Source of the DNA: Piezodorus guildinii
Lineage: Eukaryota; Arthropoda; Insecta; Hemiptera; Pentatomidae
Length of the DNA stretch: 64,000 bases
Direction of reading: 5' to 3'
NCBI GenBank assembly: GCA_023052935.1
Contig: CM041297.1
Span: 6,066,280-6,130,279 of the forward strand
The position numbers and the translations under genes are program-made. Below, piece after piece: positions 20,441 to 31,939 of the stretch (positions are counted from its first letter, which is position 1; each line of letters opens with the position of its first letter). The notes beneath the pieces are model-generated. The model ran no database searches and was not told where the DNA came from. It was given only the letters and a program-made list of their open reading frames with translations.

Positions 20441-22037
20441 TAATTGTTGTAATGGGTTATAAATATTTTTACTTTCACTTACCTATATATGGAATATTGG
20501 AGTATTGCGATAGTGAAAATTTTAGAATTCCATTTTTCAACGGAAATACACGTTTTAGGGTGTCCTGAGTACAAATAACCAAGTCCCGCAAAAAGGTCTG
20601 TGTGTGGTAAGTCCAACGCGAAAACTAAAAGCCCTGAAACTGAAATTTCATATTTAAGACAATTATACGCCCGAGATGTTACAGCAACTTCTTCACTAAA
20701 AAAAAATAATTGTTGTAATGAGTTATAAATATTTTTATTTATTTTTTATTTTATTTATTTTTATTGCGGACGTGAAAATTTTAGAATTCCAGTTTTCAAC
20801 GGCAATACATGTTTTAGGGTGTCCTGAGTCTAAATGACCAAGTCCCGCAAAAAGGTCTGTGTGTGGTAAGTCCAACGCGAAAACTAAAAGTCCTGAAACT
20901 GAAATTTCATATTTAAGACAATTATACGCCCGTGATGTTACAGCAACTTCTTCACTAAAATCGGCTAACCAGAAAAGCCAATTTAGACTATGCCTTTTGC
21001 ACCTTTTTATGATTTTCTCAAAAACTTCTATAGCGATTTCGATTAAACTCGCTATATTCATGTAAAGTTGGGCGGGTTTTAATATCATGTAGGTTTTATT
21101 CTGATCGAAATAGTCTGACATGGCTTAAATGCCAATATTTTCAATTTGTTTTTTGCCCGTCTAAAGAACCATTAATCATCTGATTTACATTGCTGAAGGA
21201 GATAACTGGAAAAATATTTTGCAATTTTTATTTTTTTGAAATTAACATACTAACATATATGATATACCGTTGGAATGCTAAAGGTTTTAGAAAAAAATAT
21301 TATCATATACCTACTATGTAAAAGTTAACGGAGAGTGAGGTAAAGCCGATAAAACTATACACCAACATATGCTAACTATACGCCCGAGATGTTACAGAAT
21401 CTTTCTCATCCATCCAACAAGTCACTTACAACTGGAAGATCTAACAAAAATTATACCATGCATTTTGCACCTTTTTACGATTTTCTCAAAACGGCTCTAA
21501 ATATTTTCATTAAACTTGCTATATCGATGTAAAATTTGATTGGATTTAATATCATGTAGGTTTTATTATGATTGAAATAGTATGACAGGGCTTAAATGTC
21601 GATATTTTAAAATTTCTTCCTCTAAAGTACCTTTAATTTTGTAGATTCTACAAAAATAACTATATTGTCTAGTTAGCATTGATAGCAAGTTGACCGAATT
21701 TGTTAAACAACTAAAGGAGAAAACTGAAAACATATTTTTTTATGGAATTTTTCGTTTTTTAACATAAGAACAGTAATACAGATGTATAATATACCGTTGG
21801 AAAGCTAAAGATTTTAGAAAAAAATATTATCTAATACACAAGAGCTTGTAAACGTTAATAAAGAGTGATTAAAAGCCGTTAAAACTAACTGATTAATTTT
21901 TTAATGTTTCTATAGAAATTTAATTTAATTAATTCTTTAACAGTTTCACGTATTTTTATCTCTAACTGAATTTAAAAATTCTTTCATTGATTTTAAAAAT
22001 GGAGGTAAGTGAAAGTCGTGTGTTGCCCGCACAAGCT
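20440..22037 (-). mobile_element. Family H copies, tandemly duplicated
   Basis: A 266-bp unit (20440-20705, repeated 20706-20960) duplicates the 3' end and its left flank ATAATTGTTGTAATG. After it the body runs on with a second copy of the CTATACGCCCGAGATGTTAC-to-left-end region from 21375 to 22037. So two family H copies are joined head to tail, the first missing its 5' end. Confidence 0.8.
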
Positions 22038-22159
22038 TTTTTTATTATTTTAAATTTAACATTATTGCCCAAGTATACAATATTTTTATAAACACATGGA
22101 GGATTGAATTTAAATATTGAAAAACTCTACGATTCAATACAATATACCATATATCGCAC

Positions 22160-22330
22160 AATACTGGAGAATCACCTAGGGCACAACCAGCCTCTAAAAA
22201 GTGGATACCCGAAAAATTAGGAAAATACCTGAATATCTTGACCATATGAACTCCTTGCATAGGCTTTGTTTTAATCTCTCTAAGTACTGAAAAAATGTCC
22301 CTCACAGGTAAGGTATAGGTTTTGTTTTAT
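22160..22330 (+). mobile_element. SINE-B body fragment
   Basis: Blocks shared with the SINE-B copies at 34060 and 38105: GGAGAATCACCTAGGGCA-like and CTCTAAAAAGTGGATACCC. The tRNA-like head is absent. Confidence 0.6.
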
Positions 22331-22567
22331 AAAAATATATATTTTTCACAACTTCCTGCCTCTAAAACCAACCAGTTAGACCTCACAATAAAACAGGAAA
22401 ATAAATTTGTTGAAAATTATGGGTTCCTCGTTTCCATCTCTCCTGGCATTTGGAGTTGTCTCATTCAAAACCCGCTATTCCATCGACATTCAAAGGTCAT
22501 TCATTAACAAAGTTAAGTAATTTCGATAATACTTGTTCTCCTGTGGGTGAAGTAAAATCAATGAAAA

Positions 22568-22622
<55 letters not shown>

Positions 22623-22880
22623 TTAAAAAAAGAAGTACCATTACACTTCATAATTTTGGGTCCAGTACAGAGTAAGGATCGTATCGTTTCTTAATGAACG
22701 TATGTGTAAGAAGTTAATTAAGTAAAACGATTTAACTTTTAAACATAACCAGTGTATCAATGTAAAATAATCCAATAGTGGGTGAAGGAATAAAAAATCC
22801 CTCATGTTTCTTAGGTTTTAGAACTAAGTTCTTCTATGAACCAATAGCGAAATAGTTATTAGAAAATCATTTTAAAATGA
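22331..22880. other. Unassigned sequence with a (TA)n tract
   Basis: Perfect TA dinucleotide run at 22571-22619. A 61-codon frame at 22322-22507 matches nothing I know. Confidence 0.5.
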
Positions 22881-22884
22881 AAAT

Positions 22885-23095
22885 TAACTTCTTTTTATGA
22901 GAATCTGAAAAAAAAAAAACATTGATTCTTAAACCTTTTAATCTACTTCTTATCAATTGAAAATCTTTTAAAACGTAATACTAATCAAATTAAGATGGTT
23001 TAGCTCTCATGTTTTTGCGAATCCTATCACATTTCAAATGAGTGCATATAATTTTTTAGAAGATGTATAGTTTTTGTGACATTCCAGACATTTAA
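22885..23095 (+). repeat. Direct repeat flanking a family H copy (left)
   Basis: Homologous to 24120-24325 (shared AACATTGATTCT, CTTATCAATTG, CGTAATACT, GATGTATAGTTTTTG). A more distant relative is at about 34770-34905. An unnamed repeat of at least 210 bp. Confidence 0.75.
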
Positions 23096-23101
23096 AAAAA
23101 A

Positions 23102-24020
23102 TCTGGTGCGGGCAACACACGACTTTCACTTACCTCGATTTTTAAAATCAATGAAAGAATTTTCAAATACAGTTAGAGATAAAAATACGTGAAACTATTT
23201 AACTATTTTTTTATTTGAAACTAGGAATTAATCAAATTGAATTTATATAGAAACATGTGTTTTATTAAAAAATCTATTACATTATTATCTAAAATAATCA
23301 GTTAGTTTTATCTTCTTCTCATCACTCTCTATTAACTTCTCAAAGCTTGTGTATGAGATGATATTTTTTCTAAAATCTTTAGCTTTCCAACGGTATATCA
23401 TGCATGTAAATTACTGCTCTTATGTTCAAAAACGAAAAATTGCATTAAAAAAATATTTTTTCTGTTTTCTCCTTTAGTTGGGTATCGACTTTATTTAATT
23501 TATGTATTTACCTGTTTTTCATCAGCGTTAACAAGATAATTAGTTATTATTATTGAATCTACAAAATTAAAGGTACTTTAGGGGAAGAAAATTTAAAATA
23601 CGGCATTTAAGCCCTGTCAGACCATTTTATCCAAATAAAACCTACATGATATTAAAGCCCATTAAATTTTACATCGATGTAGCGAGTTTAATAAAAATCT
23701 TCGGAACCGTTTTTGAGAAAATCGAAAAAAGGTGCAAAATACATAGTATAAAGTGCCTCTTCTGGTAAGCTCATTTTGATGAAAAAAGTTTTGTCACGTC
23801 TCGGGCGTATAGTTGTCTTAAATATGAAATTTCAGTTTCATAGGACTTGCCGTTTCCGCCCGGGAGTTACCACACACACACACACACACACAGACCTTTT
23901 TGCGGGACTTGGTTATTTTTAATCAGGGGGCCCTAAAACGTGTATTTCGGTTGAAAACTGGAATTCGAAAATTTTCACGATCGCAATACTTCCCCTTACT
24001 ATATATAGTAAGTGAAAGTA
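23102..24020 (+). mobile_element. Family H, complete reference copy
   Basis: 919 bp. Order: left end TCTGGTGCGGGCAACACACG; inverted-repeat motif ACTTTCACTTACCT; AATTTATATAGAAACATGTG; GCTTTCCAACGGTATATCAT; TTAAGCCCTGTCAGACCATT; CTACATGATATTAAAGCCC; CGATGTAGCGAGTTTAAT; CTCGGGCGTATAGTTGTCTT; (CA)n at 23872-23890; CGTGTATTTCGGTTGAAAAC; then the palindrome CTTACTATATATAGTAAG and TGAAAGTA. No coding capacity. Confidence 0.92.
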
Positions 24021-24119
24021 AAAAAAAAAAAGGTCTTAGAAATTTATGTTTGTTAACCATTTATAGTGAACAAAAAAGTGTACTTCTATGCATAAAAAGT
24101 ACATCTATATATAAAAAGT

Positions 24120-24325
24120 GATCTTCTTTCCATGGGAATCTGTTAAAAAAAACATTGATTCTGAAACCGATATGATTTGAATGTACTTCTTATCAATTGG
24201 AAATCTTTCAAAACGTAATACTCCTCAAATTCATATGGTTTAGCTTACATTTATTTGCTGTTTCTATCACGTTTCAAATGAATTCTTATAATTTTTCAAG
24301 AGATGTATAGTTTTTGAGACATTTA
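24120..24325 (+). repeat. Direct repeat flanking a family H copy (right)
   Basis: Second copy of the 22885-23095 repeat; about 100 bp separate it from the end of the family H copy. Confidence 0.75.
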
Positions 24326-24329
24326 AAAA

Positions 24330-24768
24330 AAAAAAAAGTTTTATGGATAAACTTTTCTTTAACCACTTATAGGATGAATGATCCCAAATCCAACCATATT
24401 TCACATGTAGATGGTAAGGAGAACCTCCAGAAAAAATTTCAGCTTCACAATCTTAGCCATTTTTGAGATACTGCGATGACGAGAAAATGAGTGAAATGGT
24501 ACTTTCATTTATAAATATGGATGATATTTTATAATAATAATATAATGCAACGCTTTATTTTTAGAAAACAGAACCTGACTTTTCTAGGTTGGGGTGTTGA
24601 AAGATTAATGTTTAACCTCTTGAATCGATGAAAGATATTACGAATTTATGCGGTAATAGATCTTGTGAGAAGTGTTTAATGTTAAATGATGTATCGTCCT
24701 GCAGCGTTGAGCTCTAATTTAAATAGATGAAGCAAATTCGCGACTTTACGCTTTTGAAAGAAACTTCC
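24330..24768. other. Unassigned AT-rich stretch
   Basis: Possibly the continuation of the flanking repeat. Includes TTTTTGAGATACTGCGATGA. No frame. Confidence 0.4.
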
Positions 24769-24769
24769 T

Positions 24770-25378
24770 TTTTTTTTAATCATTTATTGACATTTTCAAC
24801 TGTGCCTCATAATACAACAAGTAAATATGATAAAAGATAAATGACATGAAACAGACTTGAAGAAGAACTACCCAATTGTAGCGCTCCTGTAATTTTTCCA
24901 AACTAGAAGATCTCGAGGCCATCTACTTTTCAGACGCCTCGGAGGGTTGTAAGGAATGGAAGAGGAAGCAAGGATTGAAACTAGTGGGTTAGAATGGGAG
25001 TGGAGTTTTTCATGGAAGGATTGATACCTAGTACGGGCCGAATCAGCAACATATGGAACATTAAACTCTTTATGGATGACAAAGTTCACATTTTATTCGT
25101 GACAAAGTAAGTAACTTTAAGGATTTTGGATCTTAAGGATTGGATACGGGAAAGGTTGGTGGTTTAGTAGAGCCTCAAAGCTCAACCCCGTAATTCCATA
25201 TAGACCTAATGATAGTCATGTAGAGGAGTCTTTTTTATTTAAGTGGAAGTTTAGAGCGTTTGTCAAGTAAGTGTTGAAGTAACCGAAATCGGCGAGCAGT
25301 TTCTTGTTGTTTCAGTCTAGTTTGCTGATTCCATGTAAGACGTTTGTCGAGCAGGAGGCCTAAATAACGGATCTTTTA
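24770..25378 (-). mobile_element. Jockey-like LINE, 5' truncated
   Basis: 3' end with T-run near 24770. The C-terminal frame at 24868-25089 encodes NPPRRLKSRWPRDLLVWKN, extending past the usual end because the stop is lost. More distal ORF2 sequence continues, with frameshifts, to 25378. Confidence 0.82.
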
Positions 25379-25444
25379 CTGATATTTACGGACATATTTA
25401 TTTAACACCGAATTATATTTTAAACTGTTAGCTTATTTTTAACT

Positions 25445-25662
25445 CATACAACGTCACTTTATGCTACTGTTGCTAATCAGACTGAATGCTACAGTGGGAG
25501 TCCTAAGATTTGCCTATTCAGGTTTAATTAAGAAAGGGTTCTTTAAGAAATAACTGACGTTTTAGGTCCACTTCGAAGGACGGCACAACTATGAACCGGG
25601 TTAGAACCCTTGACTAGGACATAGAAGGTTTAAATGCGAGCCACTACATCACAGGTGACTCC
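25445..25662 (-). mobile_element. SINE-A copy, internally deleted
   Basis: Tail, body and head (CACTACATCACAGGTGACTCC) with two internal gaps. Confidence 0.8.
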
Positions 25663-25695
25663 TCATTTATAATGGTAAATCAAAAAAAGTATTTA

Positions 25696-25785
25696 TGAGT
25701 TTCACTAGCACTGTCCTCACAACTTACGCAGATGACAATTGTGTGTTATCCGTCCATAATGATCCAACCGCTGCATCCAAATCCT
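25696..25785 (+). pseudogene. Jockey-like reverse transcriptase palm fragment
   Basis: Thirty codons only, TVLTTYADDNCVLSVHNDP, including the catalytic YADD box. It matches 53.99-54.08 kb. No other part of the LINE is attached; it joins directly to a family H fragment. Confidence 0.75.
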
Positions 25786-25796
25786 CGGGTTCATAC

Positions 25797-26453
25797 TTAA
25801 TTCAACTATATACCCGAAATTATATAGCGACTTTTCCATCAAAATCGGCTGTCCAGAAGAGCCACTTTATACCCTGCATTTTGCACCTTTTTACGATTTT
25901 ATTTAAAACGGCTCTAACGATTTTGATTAAACTTACGATATTGACGTAAAATTTAATGTGCTTTAATGTCATGTAGGTTTCATTCTGATTGAAGGGTTTA
26001 AATGCCGATATTTTAAATTTTCTTCCTCTAAACCACTTTTCAATTAATAGATTCAAAAAATTAATGGGAGTAAACAATTCTTTGTTATGCCGTCCTTCGG
26101 AGGGGATGTTAAAAGGCTGTCCCGAGTCTGTGCGATGTCAGGTACTCGTTAAAGATCCCTATCCTAATAAAACCTGGATAGGCAAAATTTAGGTCTCCCA
26201 CTGTAGTATCGTCCGATTAGCCACAGTAGCATAAAGTGACGTTAAATAAATAAACTAATAAAGTGACGAATAGGGCATACAATTATTACCGATAATTATA
26301 AGAAACAATTTGATATTGGTATATTATTTAATCTAGTCATATTTTTCCAAAGAAACTAAAAAAGCATTTTAATTAAATTTAAGTTTATTTAATAGTTCTT
26401 AAATTGATTTTAACAGCCGAGCTATGTCAAAGTCGTGTGTTGCCCGTACCAGA
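25797..26453 (-). mobile_element. Family H copy (diverged subfamily) split by SINE-A
   Basis: 3' half at 25797-26045, interrupted by SINE-A, then 26256-26453 ending in GTCGTGTGTTGCCCGTACCA. The 5' half has the GTGACGAATAGGG variant also seen at 48180 and 54970, marking a subfamily. Confidence 0.75.
26062..26252 (+). mobile_element. SINE-A copy, head missing
   Basis: From TTAATGGGAGTAAACAATTC to GACGTTAAATAAATAAAC, inserted within the family H copy. Confidence 0.82.
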
Positions 26454-26920
26454 TTTCTTTTACTTCATATAATACACAAAACATTCGGAGATCGAGGGTT
26501 GCTAATACAGATGAGAACGCCCATGACAAAAAATAAATTAAGAAACATTTACCAGGTTTTCCAACCCACAAATATTTAAATTAGAAACATAAAAACTAAA
26601 CAAAATAATAATAAGTTGGATAAATGATCTCATGGAGAACGTCTACAACAATTAGGATAAAATAGCAATTTATTTCCTATAATTTAAGCTAACGACTTTG
26701 GGAAGGAATGTTTCAGAATATAAAATAAATTCTGAACGGGTTTCGACCAAGCACTACCCACAGCTACCACCTACTTCAGGCTCTAGTGTTCTAAAATATA
26801 TATTTTGCAATCTAGATTCATCTGGAATACGTAAAAGTAATAGACTGGAATCTATTGTCGAAAAAATTTTTTTTTTAGATAATTTCAATCTTATTTTAGA
26901 TTATCAATATATGTAAAAAA
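26454..26920. other. Single-copy-looking stretch
   Basis: Includes a 72-codon plus-strand frame at 26698-26916 that I do not recognise and that runs into the next family H copy. No repeats seen. Confidence 0.4.
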
Positions 26921-26921
26921 A

Positions 26922-27769
26922 TCTGGTGCGGGCAACACACGACTTTCACTAACCTCCGATTTTAAAATCAATTTTAATATCAAAATGAGTGAAACCATTA
27001 AAGAATTAGTTAAATGAAATTTCTATAGAAACATGTGTTTTATTAAAAAATCTATTATATTATTATTTAAAATAATCAATTAGTTTTATCGGCTTTTCAT
27101 CACTCTCTATTAACTTTTAAAAGGTTGTGTATAAGATAATATTTTTTCTAAAATCTTTAGCATTCCAATGGTATATTATACATGTATATTACTGTTCTTA
27201 TGTTCAAAAACAATAAATTGGATTAAAAAAATATTGTTTTCAATTTTCTCCTTTAGTTGTTTATCAAATTCGCTCAACTTACATATTTAGCTGTTAATTA
27301 TCAATGGTTACAAGATGGTTATTTTAATAGAATCTGCAGAATTAAAGGTACTTTAGAGAAAGAAAATTTAAAATATCGGCATTTAAGCCCTGTCATGCTA
27401 TTTCAATCAGAATGAAACCTACTTCATATTATAAAAGTTTACATCGATATAATGAGTTTAAACAAAATCGTTAGAGCCGTTTTTGAGAAAATTGTATATA
27501 GGTGCAAAATGGTATAAAGTAGTTCTTCCGGTCAGCTGATGAAAATGTCGGGCGTATAGATGTCTTAAATATGAAATTTCAGTTTCATAGGACTTTTAGT
27601 TTTCGCAGTTACCACACACACGGACACACAGACATTTTTGCGGGACTTGGTTATTTGGACTCAGGGGACCCTAAAACGTGTATTTCCGTTGAAAACTGGT
27701 ATTCAAAAATTTTCACGATCGCAATACTTTCTCTTCCTATATATTTCATATATAGGTAAGTGAAAGTAA
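26922..27769 (+). mobile_element. Family H, near complete
   Basis: Left end TCTGGTGCGGGCAACACACG to right end ATATATAGGTAAGTGAAAGTA. The internal CA tract is short (CACACACACGGACACACAG). Confidence 0.92.
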
Positions 27770-28214
27770 AAATTAAAAGACGAATCAATAAAACTAGTCA
27801 GTAAGTGAAAAACCATATCTGGGCAGGGCATTGCTTGGATCTTTGTATCTTGAAGACTCTTAGTGCCATTTTATAAAAAAATAAATTTTTGACTAAATGA
27901 AAAAAGAATCATATTAGTTGGTTTAAAACTACAATAGCTTGTATGTTGCGTTTTGAAATCATGGATGGTGATATGATATCATCCTTTATATTATTGCTTT
28001 TCATATTACTTAATTGCCTATCAACAGTTATATAAACATTTATACCCTAATATTGTTATTTGGAAATAATATACCATTGTGTGATAATTTCCAGCGTTTT
28101 TTAATTACTTTTTATTTTAGTTGTTTTGTTTTTTACATCACATCTTGTTTTATATATTTATTAATATTGTGTAAATGATGAAACCTGTGTTCGCTACTAC
28201 TGTATTTCCTTATT
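27770..28214. other. Unassigned AT-rich stretch
   Basis: Nothing recognised. Confidence 0.5.
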
Positions 28215-28224
28215 GGAAAATAAT

Positions 28225-28309
28225 GTGATAGTCCCGGCAGATGGCCCAAGTGTTTTGCTAAATTCCTTGGTTTCGGACGGAACGTAAAATGGTAGTTTCG
28301 AGTCAGTAC
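28225..28309 (+). mobile_element. SINE-A fragment interrupted by mariner
   Basis: Body blocks CCTTGGTTTCGGACGGAACG and following, cut off at the mariner insertion. No SINE-A continues on the far side, so the flank was lost or rearranged. Confidence 0.6.
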
Positions 28310-28311
28310 TA

Positions 28312-29130
28312 TTGGGTTGTGTCACATGAAATGTCCGTTTTCAAGGTAAAGGATTTTTATTAAAAATATGATATGAAAACAAGATTTATTCAAAGTATTT
28401 ACCTTATTTTTCTACACACTTTTCCCAACGTGACACCAACTTTTTTTTTTCCCCGAACTGAAAAACTCTGAGCTTTGAAGTTAAACAAAATCTGAAAACG
28501 CACTTTTCACTTGATCATCATTTTTAAAAAAATTTCCTTTGACGAAGTTGTCTAAATTCCAGAACAGGTGGTAATCTGTTGGAGACAAGTCGGGAGAATA
28601 TGGTGGGTGCGGAAAAACTTCGTAGCCCAGTTCTTTCAATTTTTGCACGGTTTTGAAACATGCCGCTCAGTGAGATCATGAGGTACCCATGTATCGAGCT
28701 TTTCTACTTTCCCAATACACTTCAAATGTCTGGGGACGGTAGATGCACTTGCATTTAGTTGTGCTGAGAGTCCTTTAATTGTTTGGTAGGGGTTTCCTTC
28801 TGCTGTATGTTTGAGGACATCGTTGTCTATTACGGACGGAGGTCTTCCTCGGGGCAAGTTTTCCAAGTCGGTATCCCCAGCTGAAAACTTAGCAAACCTA
28901 CGCCGAATGGTCCGTTCATTAACACACCCTTCCCCAAACGCATATTTGGAGGTATACTAAAAAGTGGGTAATTGATTGGGAAGATAATGTTTATAATACA
29001 AAGGTAGAGGATTAGTACCTAAATGTTTACTTTAAATATTTAAACATTCGGAAGAAAACAACAGAGACCTGCAAAATCCTTTATGTATTTCAGAAACTAT
29101 AAAAACGGACATTTCATGTGAAACAGCAAT
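28312..29130 (-). mobile_element. Mariner element, internally deleted (copy 1)
   Basis: Inverted ends TTGGGTTGTGTCACATGAAA (left) and the degraded partner near 29110-29130; TA at 28310-28311. About 0.8 kb against about 1.3 kb for an intact mariner. Relative to copy 2 it has lost about 80 bp more near the transposase start, and a (TA)n tract now abuts the right end. Confidence 0.82.
28500..28935 (-). pseudogene. Mariner transposase remnant
   Basis: Reading on the minus strand: helix-turn-helix part (LENLPRGRPPSVIDNDVLKH, then LSAQLNASASTVPRHLKCIG), the linker KLDTWVPHDLTERH, then a jump to the C-terminus, where another frame gives GYEVFPHPPYSPDLSPTDYH, the region of the last catalytic Asp in the D,D34D triad. 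The first two Asp and everything between are deleted. Intact transposase cuts and pastes at TA. Confidence 0.8.
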
Positions 29131-29137
29131 AATATTA

Positions 29138-29193
<56 letters not shown>
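29131..29193. repeat. (TA)n microsatellite
   Basis: TA-rich tract of about 60 bp at the mariner right end, perhaps grown from the TA target duplication. Confidence 0.9.
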
Positions 29194-29197
<4 letters not shown>

Positions 29198-29560
29198 ACT
29201 TACTAAGTACCGCCAGATTCCCGACTGGAAGGCAGTGTCCTCCAGTGAGAGAGCCTGTTCCCAAATTCCGACAGAACCAGTTTGGCCTGGGACACAGTAA
29301 TAATGACGGCGTTTTTTTCTTCAATGGGAATTTATCAACATCTGTCCTCTACAATATCATACTCTTCGTCCGCAACCGAACCCTGTGTTTACTTCATGTA
29401 GAGTTATATCTTTCAAGAAAAGGAGTAATGTGATTGTTTGTTCATTCGTTTAACGCCACTTACTATTTAAATTAGAGAGACTGGCCTTAATATCCCATAA
29501 GTTCCAGAATATACCCTCAATAGATATACCTATTTCCTTTGCAACATACTAGAGTAATCT
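29194..29560. other. Single-copy-looking stretch
   Basis: Slightly GC-richer at 29205-29290. An unrecognised 62-codon plus frame at 29245-29433. A SINE-A tail-like piece (TTGTTCATTCGTTTAACGCC) at 29440-29465. Confidence 0.4.
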
Positions 29561-29574
29561 GCTGGGGATATCAC

Positions 29575-29965
29575 ATTCTATCATAATAACACCAAACTCT
29601 GCCTACATAGACTCGTCCAATGTTCACTGTTCAAGCCCAAGCCCCCGAGATCAGCCTTAAGGCAATACTCCCATCGAAGTTTCGGCCAACCTTTCGGACG
29701 CCTACCAGTCGGATCCTCACCGAGCCCAACAACTTTACTCGCCCATCTGAGTCTCCGCGATGCTATCAACTCAATTATATTCACAGGGTCACAAGCTCCG
29801 CGATTCCGCGTTGTGCAACCTTTTAAAGTCCCTAGTGGACTCATCTCTCTTCGGACCAAACATTTTACACAGTACCTAATTTTCGAAAACCTTAAGCCGT
29901 TGTTTATCCTTCAAAGTAAGCGGCCACGTTTGACATCCTTAAAGAACCGTCGTAAGAATAATAGT
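29575..29965 (-). mobile_element. RTE-like LINE, 3' part, deleted
   Basis: Minus-strand copy of the 47.5-47.9 kb region. One frame (29581-29859) gives IELIASRRLRWASKVVGLGE and RRPKGWPKLRW-type tail. An internal deletion removes part of the block before the basic tail. Confidence 0.8.
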
Positions 29966-30013
29966 TTTATACTTTCTCTCTCTCTGTATATTTCATATAT
30001 AAGTAAGTGAAAT
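29966..30013 (+). mobile_element. Family H 3'-end fragment
   Basis: ATACTTTCTCTCT then ATATTTCATATATAAGTAAGTGA: the terminal hairpin region only. Confidence 0.6.
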
Positions 30014-30119
30014 TAATTAATGAATTATAAGTATATACGTAAAATTTCAATTTTTTTTTTAATATATATCAATGAATCGCGATTTTCCTATTAAAAATGT
30101 CTCCATCTTAAAAAATTAC

Positions 30120-30425
30120 TCGGTTATTAGATTAAACAATTTTTAAGCTGCCGCTATTTTAAAACTAATCGGCTGACATCAACGCCAAGATATTATGATC
30201 ATAGTCGAATGCCCTCGTATATGTGTGCCAAATTTCAAAAAAAAAAAAACTTCGGTCCAGTAGTTTCGGTGAAAAGCTGCGCAGGCGTACAGGAGGATTT
30301 TTTTATAATCTTTATTCGGGTTCTAATTATCTTGAAACATAAAACCTCAAATTTTGTGGGAGAGGTTAAATTTTTTTTCATTGGACGGCTACAAAGGTTC
30401 ATTGTTGAAAAAAATAAATCAAAAG
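30120..30425 (+). repeat. Repeat family 4 copy
   Basis: Shares blocks with 43.9-44.06 kb and 49.75-50.04 kb: AATCGGCTGACATCAAC, GGTCCAGTAGTTTCGG, and a later AACCTCAAATTTTG/GGTTCATTGTTGAAAA pair also seen at 63.5-63.6 kb. Class unknown; the GTCCAGTAGTTTCGG phrase is common in insect Helitron and MITE ends. Confidence 0.6.
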
Positions 30426-31005
30426 CTTAAATTCGAATATGTGAACCTGCTTACCCGAAACGAAAGATTATTTTAAAGATTAATCCGGTCTCTCCAAATA
30501 TTTACTAACAAGAAACTTGTCCTGTTGATAATGCAGGGACGATAGAAGATCTCGTAAGTGAAAAGAACAGGGTCGAGAGATCTGGGCGCTGAGTTAAGAA
30601 TTGAGTTTACGGCCCTCAGACTGGACACTTGTCTCTCAAACTAAACTTCCCGGTTTTTTTCGTTTTTTTTTTCTTTTTTCTTCGCCTCTTTTGAGGAAAT
30701 CAAGATAGCCTTTGTTGAGTGGACTCTCGCATTAACTGAGAAGTTTCTTTTTACAGGCGAACTGTCGTCTTCAAGCGACAGACACTTTTTTTAAATTTGT
30801 TTTGAGAGAATGCCAAAATAAAGAATGTATTCTTACAGTAAATTTTACCTCAAATACATTCCAGGCTTATTAAATTTCTTTTAACAGTTCTCTTCAAATA
30901 TTTTTCATCCTATAATCGACAGTAATCTCATAGATTTTTCCACCATTAAGTTCTGAAATCAGTTCCCCGTGGTTTCCTAACGACAAATGTGGTTTAATCC
31001 TCCAT
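30426..31005. other. Single-copy-looking stretch
   Basis: Mixed composition, no frame. A pyrimidine run before TTTTTACAG/GCGAACTG at about 30745-30770 resembles a plus-strand splice acceptor, but no open exon follows. Confidence 0.4.
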
Positions 31006-31009
31006 ATAC

Positions 31010-31600
31010 AGTGTCATTTTATTTCATGTAGGTTTAAATTCTGATTGGAATAGTATGACACCTTTATTTTTTCTTTTATGATTAAGATAAATAAATAATT
31101 AATCATTACTATGCCAAAGATGACGGATTCATACCCGCAGGTGGTGCTAGGATTTTTTAATGGGAGTAAAAAATCCTTAGTTATGTCGTCTTCCGGAGGG
31201 GACGTTAAAAGTTGTTCCCGAGCCTGTGCGATGTCAGGTACTCGTTAAAGATCCCTATCCTAATTAAACCTGGATAGGCAAAATTTAGGACTCCCACTGT
31301 AGCATCGTCCGATTAGCCATGGTAGCATAAAGTGACGTAATAAGCAAATGAACAATTGCCACTTAAGGGAAGTGATAAGAAATGTGTGAATAAAAAATAT
31401 GAAATATTTTGATTATCAGCTGGAGCAGAAAACAGAAATATTTTTCAAACTTGAATTTTGTTTTTACGCAAATCGGATTAGTAATGCAAATGTATATTAT
31501 ATGATTGGAAAGCTAAATATTTTAGAAAAAGTTTTACTTAACACACAGTGATAAATATTTCCATCGAAACTATACACATATTTATTTAAATGAAATGAAA
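31010..31600 (-). mobile_element. Family H fragments flanking a SINE-A
   Basis: Diverged family H blocks at 31010-31075 and 31400-31590 on either side of the SINE-A at 31110-31352; the left end is missing. Confidence 0.65.
31110..31352 (+). mobile_element. SINE-A copy, head partly lost
   Basis: From a B-box relic (GATTCATACCCGCAGGTGG) through the full body; tail GTGACGTAATAAGCAAATGAACAA. Confidence 0.85.
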
Positions 31601-31939
31601 ATCTTTATTCTGGGACCATGTCGTCTTAGAAAAAGAATAATGAAAACAAAAAATTGCCTATTGTCCAGTTACTTTAAAAAAAAAAAAAAAACAACGACAG
31701 ATTTGATACATCTATATATCTTTGCTTACTAATATACACTTGAAGCACGGACTTATATATACACATATTTATACTACAGAGTACCTAATATATAACGGAA
31801 GATTGCGGATTCAAGGAGGTATTGGAAGAGTTGTTGTTTGAAAGAAGAAAGAGAAACGGTTATTATTTTTTCGGCTTGAAGTTTACTAAATCACTTTATT
31901 ACTGATTTTAACAAGTAGGCTAGTCATATTAACATTTTC

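Noticed and set aside
20735..21121. A 128-codon minus-strand frame
   Set aside because: It lies wholly in family H; equivalent frames in other copies are shorter, shifted or absent, so no protein is conserved.
30745..30790. Plus-strand splice acceptor TTTTTACAG/GCGAACTG
   Set aside because: No open exon or donor follows within 300 bp.
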